Assembly (NCBI GenBank): GCA_044432865.1 | Contig: JAWXUF010000036.1 | Location: 1 to 11,865 of the forward strand | Direction of reading: 5' to 3' | Origin: JAWXUE01 sp044432865 | GTDB taxonomy: Bacteria > Bacillota_I > Bacilli_A > Acholeplasmatales > Anaeroplasmataceae | DNA length: 11,865 nt | Part shown: in pieces, positions 1 to 6,266 of the stretch | How the letters are laid out: each line of letters opens with the position of its first letter | How positions within the stretch are numbered: the stretch's first letter is position 1 | Program-made: the position numbers and the translations under genes | Notes under the pieces: generated by a model | What the model saw: the letters and a program-made list of their open reading frames with translations, nothing else | What the model was told of the DNA's origin: nothing | Databases searched by the model: none

Positions 1-1
1 A

Positions 2-1108
2 GCTTATAATCAAGAAGAAAACATGATGAATGAATACAAAGAATTAGTATTTAGTCATAATGATAGTGATAGAAAAGTAAATACAGTTTCTATTTTCTTT
101 GGTTGGGAATTAATTCAAATTATTAAGAGATTAGTACAAGTAGGTATTATTGCTTATTTCGGATTCTTAGTTGTAAATGCATCAGGTGGTGAAGTAGTAG
201 TTACTTCAGCGATTATTTACGTATTTATGGATTATATTGATAAAATGGTACAACCAATTAATACTATATTTGATAATTTAAATGCATTTGAAGATAGTAT
301 TATTGGTACAGAAAGAATTATCGCATTCATTGAAGAAACAGATGATGAACCTGTTTTATTAGGAGATTTCCCTGATATTAATAGTGGAGCAATTGAATTT
401 AAAGATGTTTCATTTAGTTATGTAAAAAATACTGTTATATTAAATAAATTAAATTTAAATGTACCACATGGTCATACAGTTGGTATTGTTGGACATACAG
501 GAAGTGGTAAATCTACTTTAATGAATTTATTATTAAGATTTAATGATTATCAAAGTGGTCAAATTTTAGTTGATGGAATTGAAATTAATAAATATAATAA
601 AAAAACTTATCGTAATCATTTAGGAATTGTATTACAATCTCCTGCTATTTTTAAAGGTACATTAAAAACTAACATTACGTTAGAACGTGATTATTATACT
701 GATCAACAAGTAACAGATGTACTTAATTTAGTTGGAGCTGATTTTATTATTAATAAACATCCTTTAGGAATAGAACAACCTATCGGATTTAAAGGTGAGA
801 ATCTTTCTTTAGGAGAAAAACAATTAATAGCATTTGCTAGGATATTATTAAGAAACCCTAAAATATTAGTATTAGATGAGGCTACAGCAAATATCGATAC
901 TGAAACTGAAGTTAAAATAAAAAATGCAATGAATGTAGTTACTGATAATAGAACAACATTTATAATAGCACATAGATTATCTACTATTGCTGATGCTGAT
1001 ATGATTGTAGTATTAGATGGTGGGGTAGTTCATGGGCTAGGTACTCATTCAGAGTTATTAGAAACTTGTGAAAAGTATCAAGAAATGTACAAAGGACAAT
1101 TCGAATAA
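2..1108 (+). CDS. ABC-type exporter, membrane-ATPase half-transporter (5' truncated by window edge)
   Basis: This is the C-terminal part of an ABC exporter half-subunit that uses ATP to move a substrate, probably outward, across the cytoplasmic membrane. The frame is open to the left edge, so the ATG at 23 is probably internal. The family is usually near 600 residues and about 370 are visible. Numbering from the ATG at 23, two hydrophobic helices (about 30-52 and 60-78) are the last of the membrane domain. The ATPase domain follows: A-loop Tyr133 in FSY, Walker A GHTGSGKST at 157-165, Q-loop Gln205, signature LSLGE at 261-265 in place of LSGGQ, Walker B ILVLDEA at 281-287 with catalytic Glu286, and H-loop His317 in IIAHRLS. 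All ATPase residues are present, so it looks functional. LSLGE and the acidic ATANIDTETE segment recall members of heterodimeric multidrug-type exporters; a partner gene could lie upstream. The substrate cannot be read from sequence. Confidence 0.93.
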   Translation, partial: AYNQEENMMNEYKELVFSHNDSDRKVNTVSIFFGWELIQIIKRLVQVGIIAYFGFLVVNASGGEVVVTSAIIYVFMDYIDKMVQPINTIFDNLNAFEDSIIGTERIIAFIEETDDEPVLLGDFPDINSGAIEFKDVSFSYVKNTVILNKLNLNVPHGHTVGIVGHTGSGKSTLMNLLLRFNDYQSGQILVDGIEINKYNKKTYRNHLGIVLQSPAIFKGTLKTNITLERDYYTDQQVTDVLNLVGADFIINKHPLGIEQPIGFKGENLSLGEKQLIAFARILLRNPKILVLDEATANIDTETEVKIKNAMNVVTDNRTTFIIAHRLSTIADADMIVVLDGGVVHGLGTHSELLETCEKYQEMYKGQFE

Positions 1109-1111
1109 TTT

Positions 1112-1147
1112 ATAATGCTCTACTTTAATTAGTAGAGCATTATTTTT
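1112..1147 (+). terminator. Rho-independent terminator after the ABC exporter gene
   Basis: A perfect 13-bp inverted repeat (1112-1124 pairing with 1131-1143) encloses a 6-nt loop (TTAATT) and runs into TTTT at 1144-1147. It starts 4 nt after the ABC gene stop codon, so it ends that transcript and separates it from the gene at 1212. Confidence 0.9.
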
Positions 1148-1148
1148 A

Positions 1149-1177
1149 TGGAATAATTTCATATTTTATGATAAAAT
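1149..1177 (+). promoter_or_regulatory. Candidate sigma-A promoter for the membrane/HAD-like fusion gene
   Basis: An extended -10 element, TGATAAAAT at 1169-1177, lies 17 bp after a weak -35-like TGGAAT (1149-1154). It falls just after the upstream terminator and would start RNA near 1184, about 28 nt before the start codon. The sequence is so AT-rich that chance matches are common, so this is a tentative call. The SD AAGGAGG (1197-1203) sits 8 nt before the ATG. Confidence 0.45.
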
Positions 1178-1211
1178 TAATACTAATGACTGTAAAAAGG
1201 AGGACTAAATT

Positions 1212-2522
1212 ATGAAAATTGGATTAAGAACAATTAAAACAACATTTGCTATATTTATATCAATGTTGATTTACTTTATTTTAAAACAAATAAATGAAGA
1301 TTTGTCTTTATGGTTTAGTCCGTTTTTTAGTTCTATTGCAGCTGCATTTTCAATTCAACCAGGAAGAAATGTTTCTATTCAAATGGGAAAAAGAAGAGCT
1401 ATTGGAAGTTTAATTGGTGGATTTCTAGGAATGTTTCTAGTATTTATATTACTACAAATATTATGTAGTGGTGGTAGTATTAATGATTTAAAAAGTGGTC
1501 CACCACTAAATTTATTTATTTATTTAACAATTTGTAGTTTAGGAATATTAATTCTTATTCCTTTAGCTTTAAAATTAAAACAAAAAGATGCTGTGTTTGT
1601 TTGTATATTAACATATTGTTCTATTACAATAGGTGTATATACACTACCGGAATTACAATATGGATTAAATAGGATTTTATCTACATTAATTGGTATTGGT
1701 ATTGCTATTATTATCTCTGCATATAGATTTCCAAGAAAAAGACAAACTAATATTATGTTTACTGTTGCTGTAAATACATTACTAGATAAAAATACTATTG
1801 ATAACAAAATAAAATATAAACTAAATTATTTGTATGATTATAATGTTGATGTTGTTTTTACATCACATTATAGTGAAGCAGAATTAGATGTAATTTTAGA
1901 TGGTATTAATATAACAAATAAATTATTAGTGTTAAATGGTGCTGCGTTGTATGATAGTAAGAAAAAAACTTATCATAATGAAACAGCATTTACAATAGAA
2001 GAGAAAAATGAAATTGATAATATTCTTAATGATAATAATCTATTCGCTTTAAGATATGTAATAACTGAGTATTTTAATAAGTTAGATGTATTTTATAACA
2101 AAGATCTCCCACAACATTATAAAGATATTGATGATAGATTGGAATATGATTATATTAAAGCTGATATCTTAGAAGATACCTTAGTAACTCAGTATCATTT
2201 TATTGATAGTCTTGATAATATTAATAAAATAAAAGATTTATTTAATAAATATAGTTGTACAATAAGAAAATACGATGATGAATATTTCTCATTATATATC
2301 AATTCAAATAATACATCAAAAATAAATCAAATAAATTATTTGAATTCGAATAATAAAAAAATAGTTTCATTTGTTTATAAAGATAGTGCGTTAAATGGAA
2401 TATGTGATGAGTTGTATTGTGTTGAAAATAGTAATGAAGAAGTTAAAGAAATATCAAAAAATATCCTAAAAGATGGAAATGATGTAGTTAATAAGATTAA
2501 AAGGATATATTTCGGTAGATAA
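1212..2522 (+). CDS. ArAE_1/FUSC-like membrane domain fused to a degenerate Cof-type HAD domain
   Basis: The protein has 436 residues. Residues 1-172 resemble the aromatic acid exporter family (ArAE_1/DUF939, YqjA-like): the MKIGLRTIKT start, the SIQP element at 47-50, and hydrophobic helices near 8-25, 35-50, 65-87, 100-121, 126-146 and 152-170. Residues about 178-436 follow the plan of Cof-type HAD phosphatases: TLLDKNT at 189-195, VVFTSHYSEAEL where VVxATGRxxxEA is expected (214-225), LVLNGAALYD (239-248), a C-terminal SK (369-370) and NSNEEVKEISK (407-417), like the NAxxEVKxxA end of that family. The catalytic residues are gone. Motif I DxDGT reads VAVNT (185-189), and motif IV GDxxND reads VYKDSA (388-393). 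Lys370 of motif III and a Ser/Thr at 217-218 remain. I infer a membrane protein with a cytosolic pseudo-phosphatase domain that may bind a ligand without hydrolysing it. The transported compound, if any, is unknown. The start is set by the strong SD AAGGAGG. It appears monocistronic. Confidence 0.8.
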   Translation: MKIGLRTIKTTFAIFISMLIYFILKQINEDLSLWFSPFFSSIAAAFSIQPGRNVSIQMGKRRAIGSLIGGFLGMFLVFILLQILCSGGSINDLKSGPPLNLFIYLTICSLGILILIPLALKLKQKDAVFVCILTYCSITIGVYTLPELQYGLNRILSTLIGIGIAIIISAYRFPRKRQTNIMFTVAVNTLLDKNTIDNKIKYKLNYLYDYNVDVVFTSHYSEAELDVILDGINITNKLLVLNGAALYDSKKKTYHNETAFTIEEKNEIDNILNDNNLFALRYVITEYFNKLDVFYNKDLPQHYKDIDDRLEYDYIKADILEDTLVTQYHFIDSLDNINKIKDLFNKYSCTIRKYDDEYFSLYINSNNTSKINQINYLNSNNKKIVSFVYKDSALNGICDELYCVENSNEEVKEISKNILKDGNDVVNKIKRIYFGR

Positions 2523-2534
2523 TTTATCATATCG

Positions 2535-2564
2535 TTAGTAAAAATTGATGTTTTGTACTATAAT
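2535..2564 (+). promoter_or_regulatory. Candidate promoter of the suf operon
   Basis: A perfect -10 TATAAT (2559-2564) is preceded at 18 bp by a weak -35, TTAGTA (2535-2540). RNA would start near 2571, about 26 nt before the sufC ATG. The -10 is convincing and the -35 is poor, so an activator or a relaxed -35 is possible. An imperfect inverted pair, AGTAAAA (2537-2543) and TTTTGTACT (2551-2559), overlaps the spacer and could be an operator, but this is weak. No clear terminator separates it from the gene upstream. Confidence 0.5.
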
Positions 2565-2596
2565 ATATATAGTGAAATTTTATGAGGTGAATTAAT

Positions 2597-3388
2597 ATGG
2601 AAATTTTAGAAATTAAAAACTTACACGCAAGAATAGAAGAAAAAGAAATTCTTAAAGGATTAAATTTAACAATTAAATCTGGAGAGGTTCATGCGATTAT
2701 GGGACCTAATGGTACTGGTAAATCTACTTTATCAAGTGTTGTTATGGGAAATCCAAAATTTGATGTTACAGATGGTGATATCTTATTAAATGAAAAATCT
2801 ATTTTAGAAATGAAAGTAGATGAAAGAGCTAGAGCAGGATTATTTTTAGCTTATCAATATCCAAGTGAAGTAAGTGGAGTAACAAATAGTGATTTTGTTA
2901 GACAAGCTGCTGTGTCTTGTGGGAATACAGACTCTGTATTTAAATTTGCAATGCAATATGACAAAGCATGCCATGATTTAAAAATGAATAGTGAATTTGC
3001 TACTCGTTATTTAAATGAAGGGTTTAGTGGTGGAGAAAAGAAAAGAAATGAAATTCTTCAAATGAAAATGCTAAAACCTAAGTTTGCTATTTTAGATGAA
3101 ATTGATTCTGGTCTAGATGTTGATGCATTAAAATTAGTAGGACAAAATGTTAGTGATATGGTAAATGAAAACTTCGGTTGTTTACTTATTACTCATTACC
3201 AAAGATTATTAGATTATATTAAACCTGATTTCGTACATATTATGATTCAAGGGAAAATAGTTAAAACTGGTGGTAAAGAATTAATTGCTAAGATTGATCA
3301 AGATGGATATGATTGGATTAAAGAAGAATTAGGTATTGTTGATGAAGTTAAAAAAAGAGAAATGTTAGGAACATGTGCTCATGAGTAA
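2597..3388 (+). CDS. sufC: SufC, ATPase of the SUF iron-sulfur cluster scaffold
   Basis: SufC is the cytosolic ABC-type ATPase that drives conformational change in the SufBCD scaffold during Fe-S cluster assembly. It has no membrane domain. The 263-residue product has the family's usual length of about 250-260. Walker A is GPNGTGKST (36-44), the Q-loop is Gln87 in AYQYPSEV, the signature is FSGGEKKR (143-150), Walker B is FAILDEIDSGLD (163-174) with Glu168, and the H-loop is His200 in LLITHYQRLL. AYQYP and DEIDSGLDVDALK are hallmarks of SufC rather than transporter ATPases. SD AGGTGA (2585-2590) lies 6 nt before the ATG. It is the first gene of the suf operon, and its last codons overlap the start of sufD. 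The C-terminal tail contains one Cys (GTCAHE) of no known role. Confidence 0.97.
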   Translation: MEILEIKNLHARIEEKEILKGLNLTIKSGEVHAIMGPNGTGKSTLSSVVMGNPKFDVTDGDILLNEKSILEMKVDERARAGLFLAYQYPSEVSGVTNSDFVRQAAVSCGNTDSVFKFAMQYDKACHDLKMNSEFATRYLNEGFSGGEKKRNEILQMKMLKPKFAILDEIDSGLDVDALKLVGQNVSDMVNENFGCLLITHYQRLLDYIKPDFVHIMIQGKIVKTGGKELIAKIDQDGYDWIKEELGIVDEVKKREMLGTCAHE

Positions 3389-4082
3389 TTATTTAACTAT
3401 TAATCAAGATTCTAATTTAGTATTTAGTAATGATGAAAAAGTAGTTATTAGAACTAATAATAATTTAAATATAACAATCAATTCAAATGTAGAAATTGTT
3501 TTATTAACTAATAAAAAAATTGATATCAATATTATTGCTAATAGATTTTCAAAGACAGAATTAACATTAATTACTTTTAATAATAAAGAAATTACATTTA
3601 CAGCAGAACTTCTTGAAGGAAGTCATTTAGATTCTAATTTTATTGTTATTAATAAAGGGAATGCAATGAATATAAAACAAACTATTAAACATACTGGTAG
3701 AGATTCTTACTCTATGGTAAATAATAAGGCTATTGCATTTAGTAAAGCTTCAATTGATTTTGAAACAGTTGGTACCATTAGAAATGGAATTAAAAATTGT
3801 AATTGTAACCAATTAACAAGAGGATTAATATTAGAAGAAAATGCTTCAATCAAAGCGCTACCTATTTTACTTATAGATGAATGTGATGTTAAAGCATATC
3901 ATGGAGCTACAATTGGTAATGTAAATGATGATGATTTATTTTACTTAATGAGTAGAGGTCTAAATAAAAAAGAAGCATTTAATTTAGTAGTAAATGGCTT
4001 ATTTAAGCCGTATTTCGAAAAGATTTTTATTGAAAAAGAACAAAATGAAGTATTAGAAAAATATAATTCATTTTTTAAATAA
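3381..4082 (+). CDS. sufD: SufD-like Fe-S scaffold protein, short form
   Basis: This is the SufD partner of SufB and SufC in the cluster scaffold. The start taken is the ATG at 3381, giving 233 residues; a GTG at 3375 would add two. The SD-like AGGA (3367-3370) is 10 nt before the ATG, and the start overlaps the end of sufC by 8 bp. The C-terminal half is typical of the family: FETVGTIRNGIKN, then CDVKAYHGATIG with His174, matching the conserved His of E. coli SufD (His360) at the SufB interface, then DDLFYLMSRGL and a final helix. SufD proteins normally exceed 400 residues. Here the N-terminal helical domain is missing and only the beta-helix core and C-terminal helices remain. The gene is uninterrupted and uses the same codons as its neighbours, so this looks like a genuine short form rather than a pseudogene. 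Its place between sufC and sufS supports the call. Confidence 0.88.
   Translation: MSNYLTINQDSNLVFSNDEKVVIRTNNNLNITINSNVEIVLLTNKKIDINIIANRFSKTELTLITFNNKEITFTAELLEGSHLDSNFIVINKGNAMNIKQTIKHTGRDSYSMVNNKAIAFSKASIDFETVGTIRNGIKNCNCNQLTRGLILEENASIKALPILLIDECDVKAYHGATIGNVNDDDLFYLMSRGLNKKEAFNLVVNGLFKPYFEKIFIEKEQNEVLEKYNSFFK
3936..3959 (+). repeat. 24-bp segment of sufD identical to one in sufB
   Basis: This stretch, encoding the LFYLMSRG motif shared by SufD and SufB, is identical base for base to 7521-7544 in sufB. The protein motif is conserved between these paralogous families, but identity at every third-codon position is more than the protein requires. AT-rich codon bias makes this partly expected. 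It could also reflect local gene conversion. Confidence 0.7.
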
Positions 4083-4103
4083 TTATATCTATGAGGTGGC
4101 AGT

Positions 4104-4607
4104 ATGATAAGGAATAAGACTGAGTTATTAGGTGAAGACATTAAAAAATCAATTGAGGATTTATTAAAAAAGAATAAATTTGGTTGGATAATAATAGTTA
4201 TTCTTGTTGCTGTTGTTGCAATACTTAATGGTATTTTTTATGGAAATGAATTTATTGCATGTATAAATATTGTATGTTTCATTGCTGTTCCTGTTAAAAT
4301 TGGATTTATTATTGTTGGGAACAATACACTGAAAAATAATCTAAAGACTTTACCTAAGAAAATAACTTATACATATGTATTTCATGATGATAAAATTGAA
4401 TTAAATATGGCAAGTGAACAAAACAGAAGAAATTTTGTATTAGAATATTCTTCAATTATTAGAGTACATGAACAAGATGGTATTTTAGTATTACGTACAA
4501 AAGAGAGAATGAGTTTCAGTTTAGATTTAAATGGATTTAATAATGAAGATGAAAAAAGTATTGTATTAACAAGAATTCAATCATATTTATTAAATGCAAA
4601 AAAATAA
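4104..4607 (+). CDS. Uncharacterised two-helix membrane protein with a YcxB-like C-terminal domain
   Basis: A 167-residue protein of unknown function lies inside the suf operon. Residues 1-26 are charged and probably cytosolic. Two hydrophobic helices follow (about 27-45 and 50-71), then a soluble domain at about 84-167. That domain reads as the YcxB-like fold: an ITYTYVFHDDKIEL strand pair, a YSSIIRVHEQDGILVL stretch and a closing helix. YcxB-like proteins are common in Firmicutes and have no agreed biochemical role. SD GAGGTGG (4093-4099) sits 4 nt before the ATG. The gene starts 21 nt after sufD and ends 19 nt before sufS with no terminator on either side, so it is co-transcribed with the suf genes. 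It has no cysteines that look like a metal site (only Cys53 and Cys58, within helix 2), so a direct role in Fe-S chemistry is not suggested. Confidence 0.8.
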   Translation: MIRNKTELLGEDIKKSIEDLLKKNKFGWIIIVILVAVVAILNGIFYGNEFIACINIVCFIAVPVKIGFIIVGNNTLKNNLKTLPKKITYTYVFHDDKIELNMASEQNRRNFVLEYSSIIRVHEQDGILVLRTKERMSFSLDLNGFNNEDEKSIVLTRIQSYLLNAKK

Positions 4608-4626
4608 TTAGATAGGAGTTAATAAT

Positions 4627-5826
4627 ATGAATAAATATAAAAATGATTTTACTTTATTTAAAGAGAATCCAAAACTTGTCTATTTAGATAGTGCTGCATC
4701 AAGTTTAAAACCAGATGTAGTAATTGATAAAGTAGAAAATTATAATAGAAGTATTGGTGTGAATGTTCATAGAGGTGTTTATAACCTAAGTTATCAAGCA
4801 ACAGATTTATATGAACGTGCTAGAACTAATGTATCTAAATTTATTAACTCTAAATTTAATGAAATAGTATTTACTAGAGGATGTTCTAGTGCTTTAAATC
4901 TAGTAGCATCATCTTATGGTGAGGCTAATATAAAAGAAAATGATGAAATTATTGTTTCAGAATTAGAACATCATTCTAATTTAATTCCATGGCAAAAGCT
5001 TTGTGAAAGAAAAAATGCTAAACTGATATATGTACCTTTAACACAAGAAGGAAAAATTACTGTAGATAATTTTAAAAGTGTATTAACTGATAATACAAAA
5101 ATTGTTGCATTAAATCATGTTTCTAATGTAATGGGATATGAAACTCCTGTTAAAGAGATTATTACTCTTTCCCATGAAAAAAATGCGATAGTTGTAATTG
5201 ATGGAGCTCAAGCAACACCACATATGAATGTTGATGTTAAAGAGTTAGATTGTGATTTCTATGCTTTTAGTGGACATAAAATGTGTGCTCCAACTGGTAT
5301 TGGCGTTTTATATGGTAAATATAAATTATTACAAGGTATGGATCCTATTGAATTTGGTGGGGATATGGCTGATGTTGTCACAACAACTACAACTACATAC
5401 AAAGATGCTCCATATAAATTTGAAGCTGGTACACCGATAATAGCAGGTGCTATTGGATTAGGTGAGGCATGTGTATATTTAAAAAATATTGGACTTGATA
5501 AAATAAAAGAACATGAAATTAAACTTGCTACATTATGTTTAAAAGAATTAGAAAATGTGGAAGGTGTAAGTGTTTATAATAAAAACTCAAATAGTGGAAT
5601 AATTACATTTAATGTAGATAATGTACATCCACATGATGCTGCAAGTGTATTTGATAAAAATAATGTTTGTTTAAGAGCTGGGCATCACTGTGCGCAACCT
5701 ATCACAACATTTTTAAAACAGTTATCAACATTAAGAATTAGTTTTTACTTTTATAACACTGAAGAAGATGTAAAAGTATTTATTGATAGTGTTAAAGAAG
5801 TAGTAGAATTTTTTGGAAAGTTTTAG
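4627..5826 (+). CDS. sufS: SufS, group II cysteine desulfurase
   Basis: SufS is a cytosolic PLP enzyme that removes sulfur from L-cysteine, leaving alanine and an enzyme persulfide that SufU accepts. It has 399 residues, normal for the family (about 405). The PLP-facing segment ELEHHSN lies at 112-118. Asp192 and Gln195 occur in VIDGAQ, the Schiff-base lysine is Lys218 in FSGHK, FEAGTP at 265-270 is the usual substrate-side motif, and the persulfide cysteine is Cys355 in RAGHHCAQP, the short-loop form of SufS/CsdA rather than IscS/NifS. Arg370 in TLRIS is placed to bind the cysteine carboxylate. An oddity is six consecutive threonines (252-257) in the loop before FEAGTP. SD AGGAG (4614-4618) lies 8 nt before the ATG. 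sufU follows 9 nt downstream, the pairing seen in Firmicutes. Confidence 0.97.
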   Translation: MNKYKNDFTLFKENPKLVYLDSAASSLKPDVVIDKVENYNRSIGVNVHRGVYNLSYQATDLYERARTNVSKFINSKFNEIVFTRGCSSALNLVASSYGEANIKENDEIIVSELEHHSNLIPWQKLCERKNAKLIYVPLTQEGKITVDNFKSVLTDNTKIVALNHVSNVMGYETPVKEIITLSHEKNAIVVIDGAQATPHMNVDVKELDCDFYAFSGHKMCAPTGIGVLYGKYKLLQGMDPIEFGGDMADVVTTTTTTYKDAPYKFEAGTPIIAGAIGLGEACVYLKNIGLDKIKEHEIKLATLCLKELENVEGVSVYNKNSNSGIITFNVDNVHPHDAASVFDKNNVCLRAGHHCAQPITTFLKQLSTLRISFYFYNTEEDVKVFIDSVKEVVEFFGKF

Positions 5827-5835
5827 AGGTTTGTT

Positions 5836-6264
5836 ATGATTAATTTAGATGAATTATATAGACAAGTAATAATGGATAATTACAAGAATCCTAAAAATAA
5901 AGGTTTAATACATGAACCTGGATACATAAATATCCATTTAAATAATCCTTCATGTGGGGATGATATGAATGTATCTGTAAAAGTAGAAAATGGAATTGTA
6001 ACTGATTTAAGACATGATGGTACTGGTTGTAGTATTTGTTGTAGTAGTGCAAGTGTTGCATCTGTTGTATTAAGAAACAAAGAATTAAGTAAAGTTAAAA
6101 GTTTAATTAATGAGTTTTATGAATTAGTAAAAGGTGAAAACATTACTAATGAAGAACTTGATGAAGCATTAGCGTATGCAAGTGTATCAAAATTCCCAGC
6201 GCGTATCAAATGTGCAACTTTAGGTTGGAAAGCAATTGAACAAGCTTTAGAAGAGAGTGAATAA
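5836..6264 (+). CDS. sufU: SufU, zinc-dependent sulfurtransferase partner of SufS
   Basis: SufU is the small IscU-like protein that accepts sulfur from SufS in Gram-positive bacteria. It binds zinc rather than acting as the cluster scaffold. It has 142 residues against about 147 in Bacillus subtilis. The zinc ligands are recognisable: Cys40 and Asp42 in PSCGDD, Cys65 in GTGCSIC and Cys126 in IKCATLGW. The region between the second and third cysteines carries the SufU-type insertion of about 18 residues (KVKSLINEFYELVKG), which separates it from IscU. CSICCSS at 65-71 contains extra adjacent cysteines (68, 69); Cys68 is common in the family, and Cys69 may be a local feature. SD AGAGG (5825-5829) overlaps the sufS stop codon region. 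sufB begins 2 nt after the stop, which suggests coupled translation. Confidence 0.95.
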   Translation: MINLDELYRQVIMDNYKNPKNKGLIHEPGYINIHLNNPSCGDDMNVSVKVENGIVTDLRHDGTGCSICCSSASVASVVLRNKELSKVKSLINEFYELVKGENITNEELDEALAYASVSKFPARIKCATLGWKAIEQALEESE

Positions 6265-6266
6265 TT

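Noticed and set aside
1109..1211. Riboswitch or T-box leader before the fusion gene
   Set aside because: The only stable structure is the terminator of the upstream gene. The expected 5' UTR is under 40 nt, too short for a riboswitch.
1520..1807. Minus-strand open frame of 95 codons inside the fusion gene
   Set aside because: It lies opposite a well-supported coding region, has no SD and resembles no family. Hydrophobic residues arise from the antisense of AT-rich membrane-helix codons.
1212..2522. Two separate genes, a membrane protein and a working Cof phosphatase
   Set aside because: One uninterrupted frame with no internal SD and start at the junction, and the catalytic aspartates of the HAD part are absent.
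2545..2564. TTGATG at 2545-2550 as the -35 of the suf promoter
   Set aside because: Only 8 bp separate it from TATAAT, far too short for a sigma-A promoter.
3375..3380. GTG at 3375 as the sufD start
   Set aside because: Possible, but it leaves only 4 nt from the AGGA element and adds two residues with no support. The ATG at 3381 was preferred.
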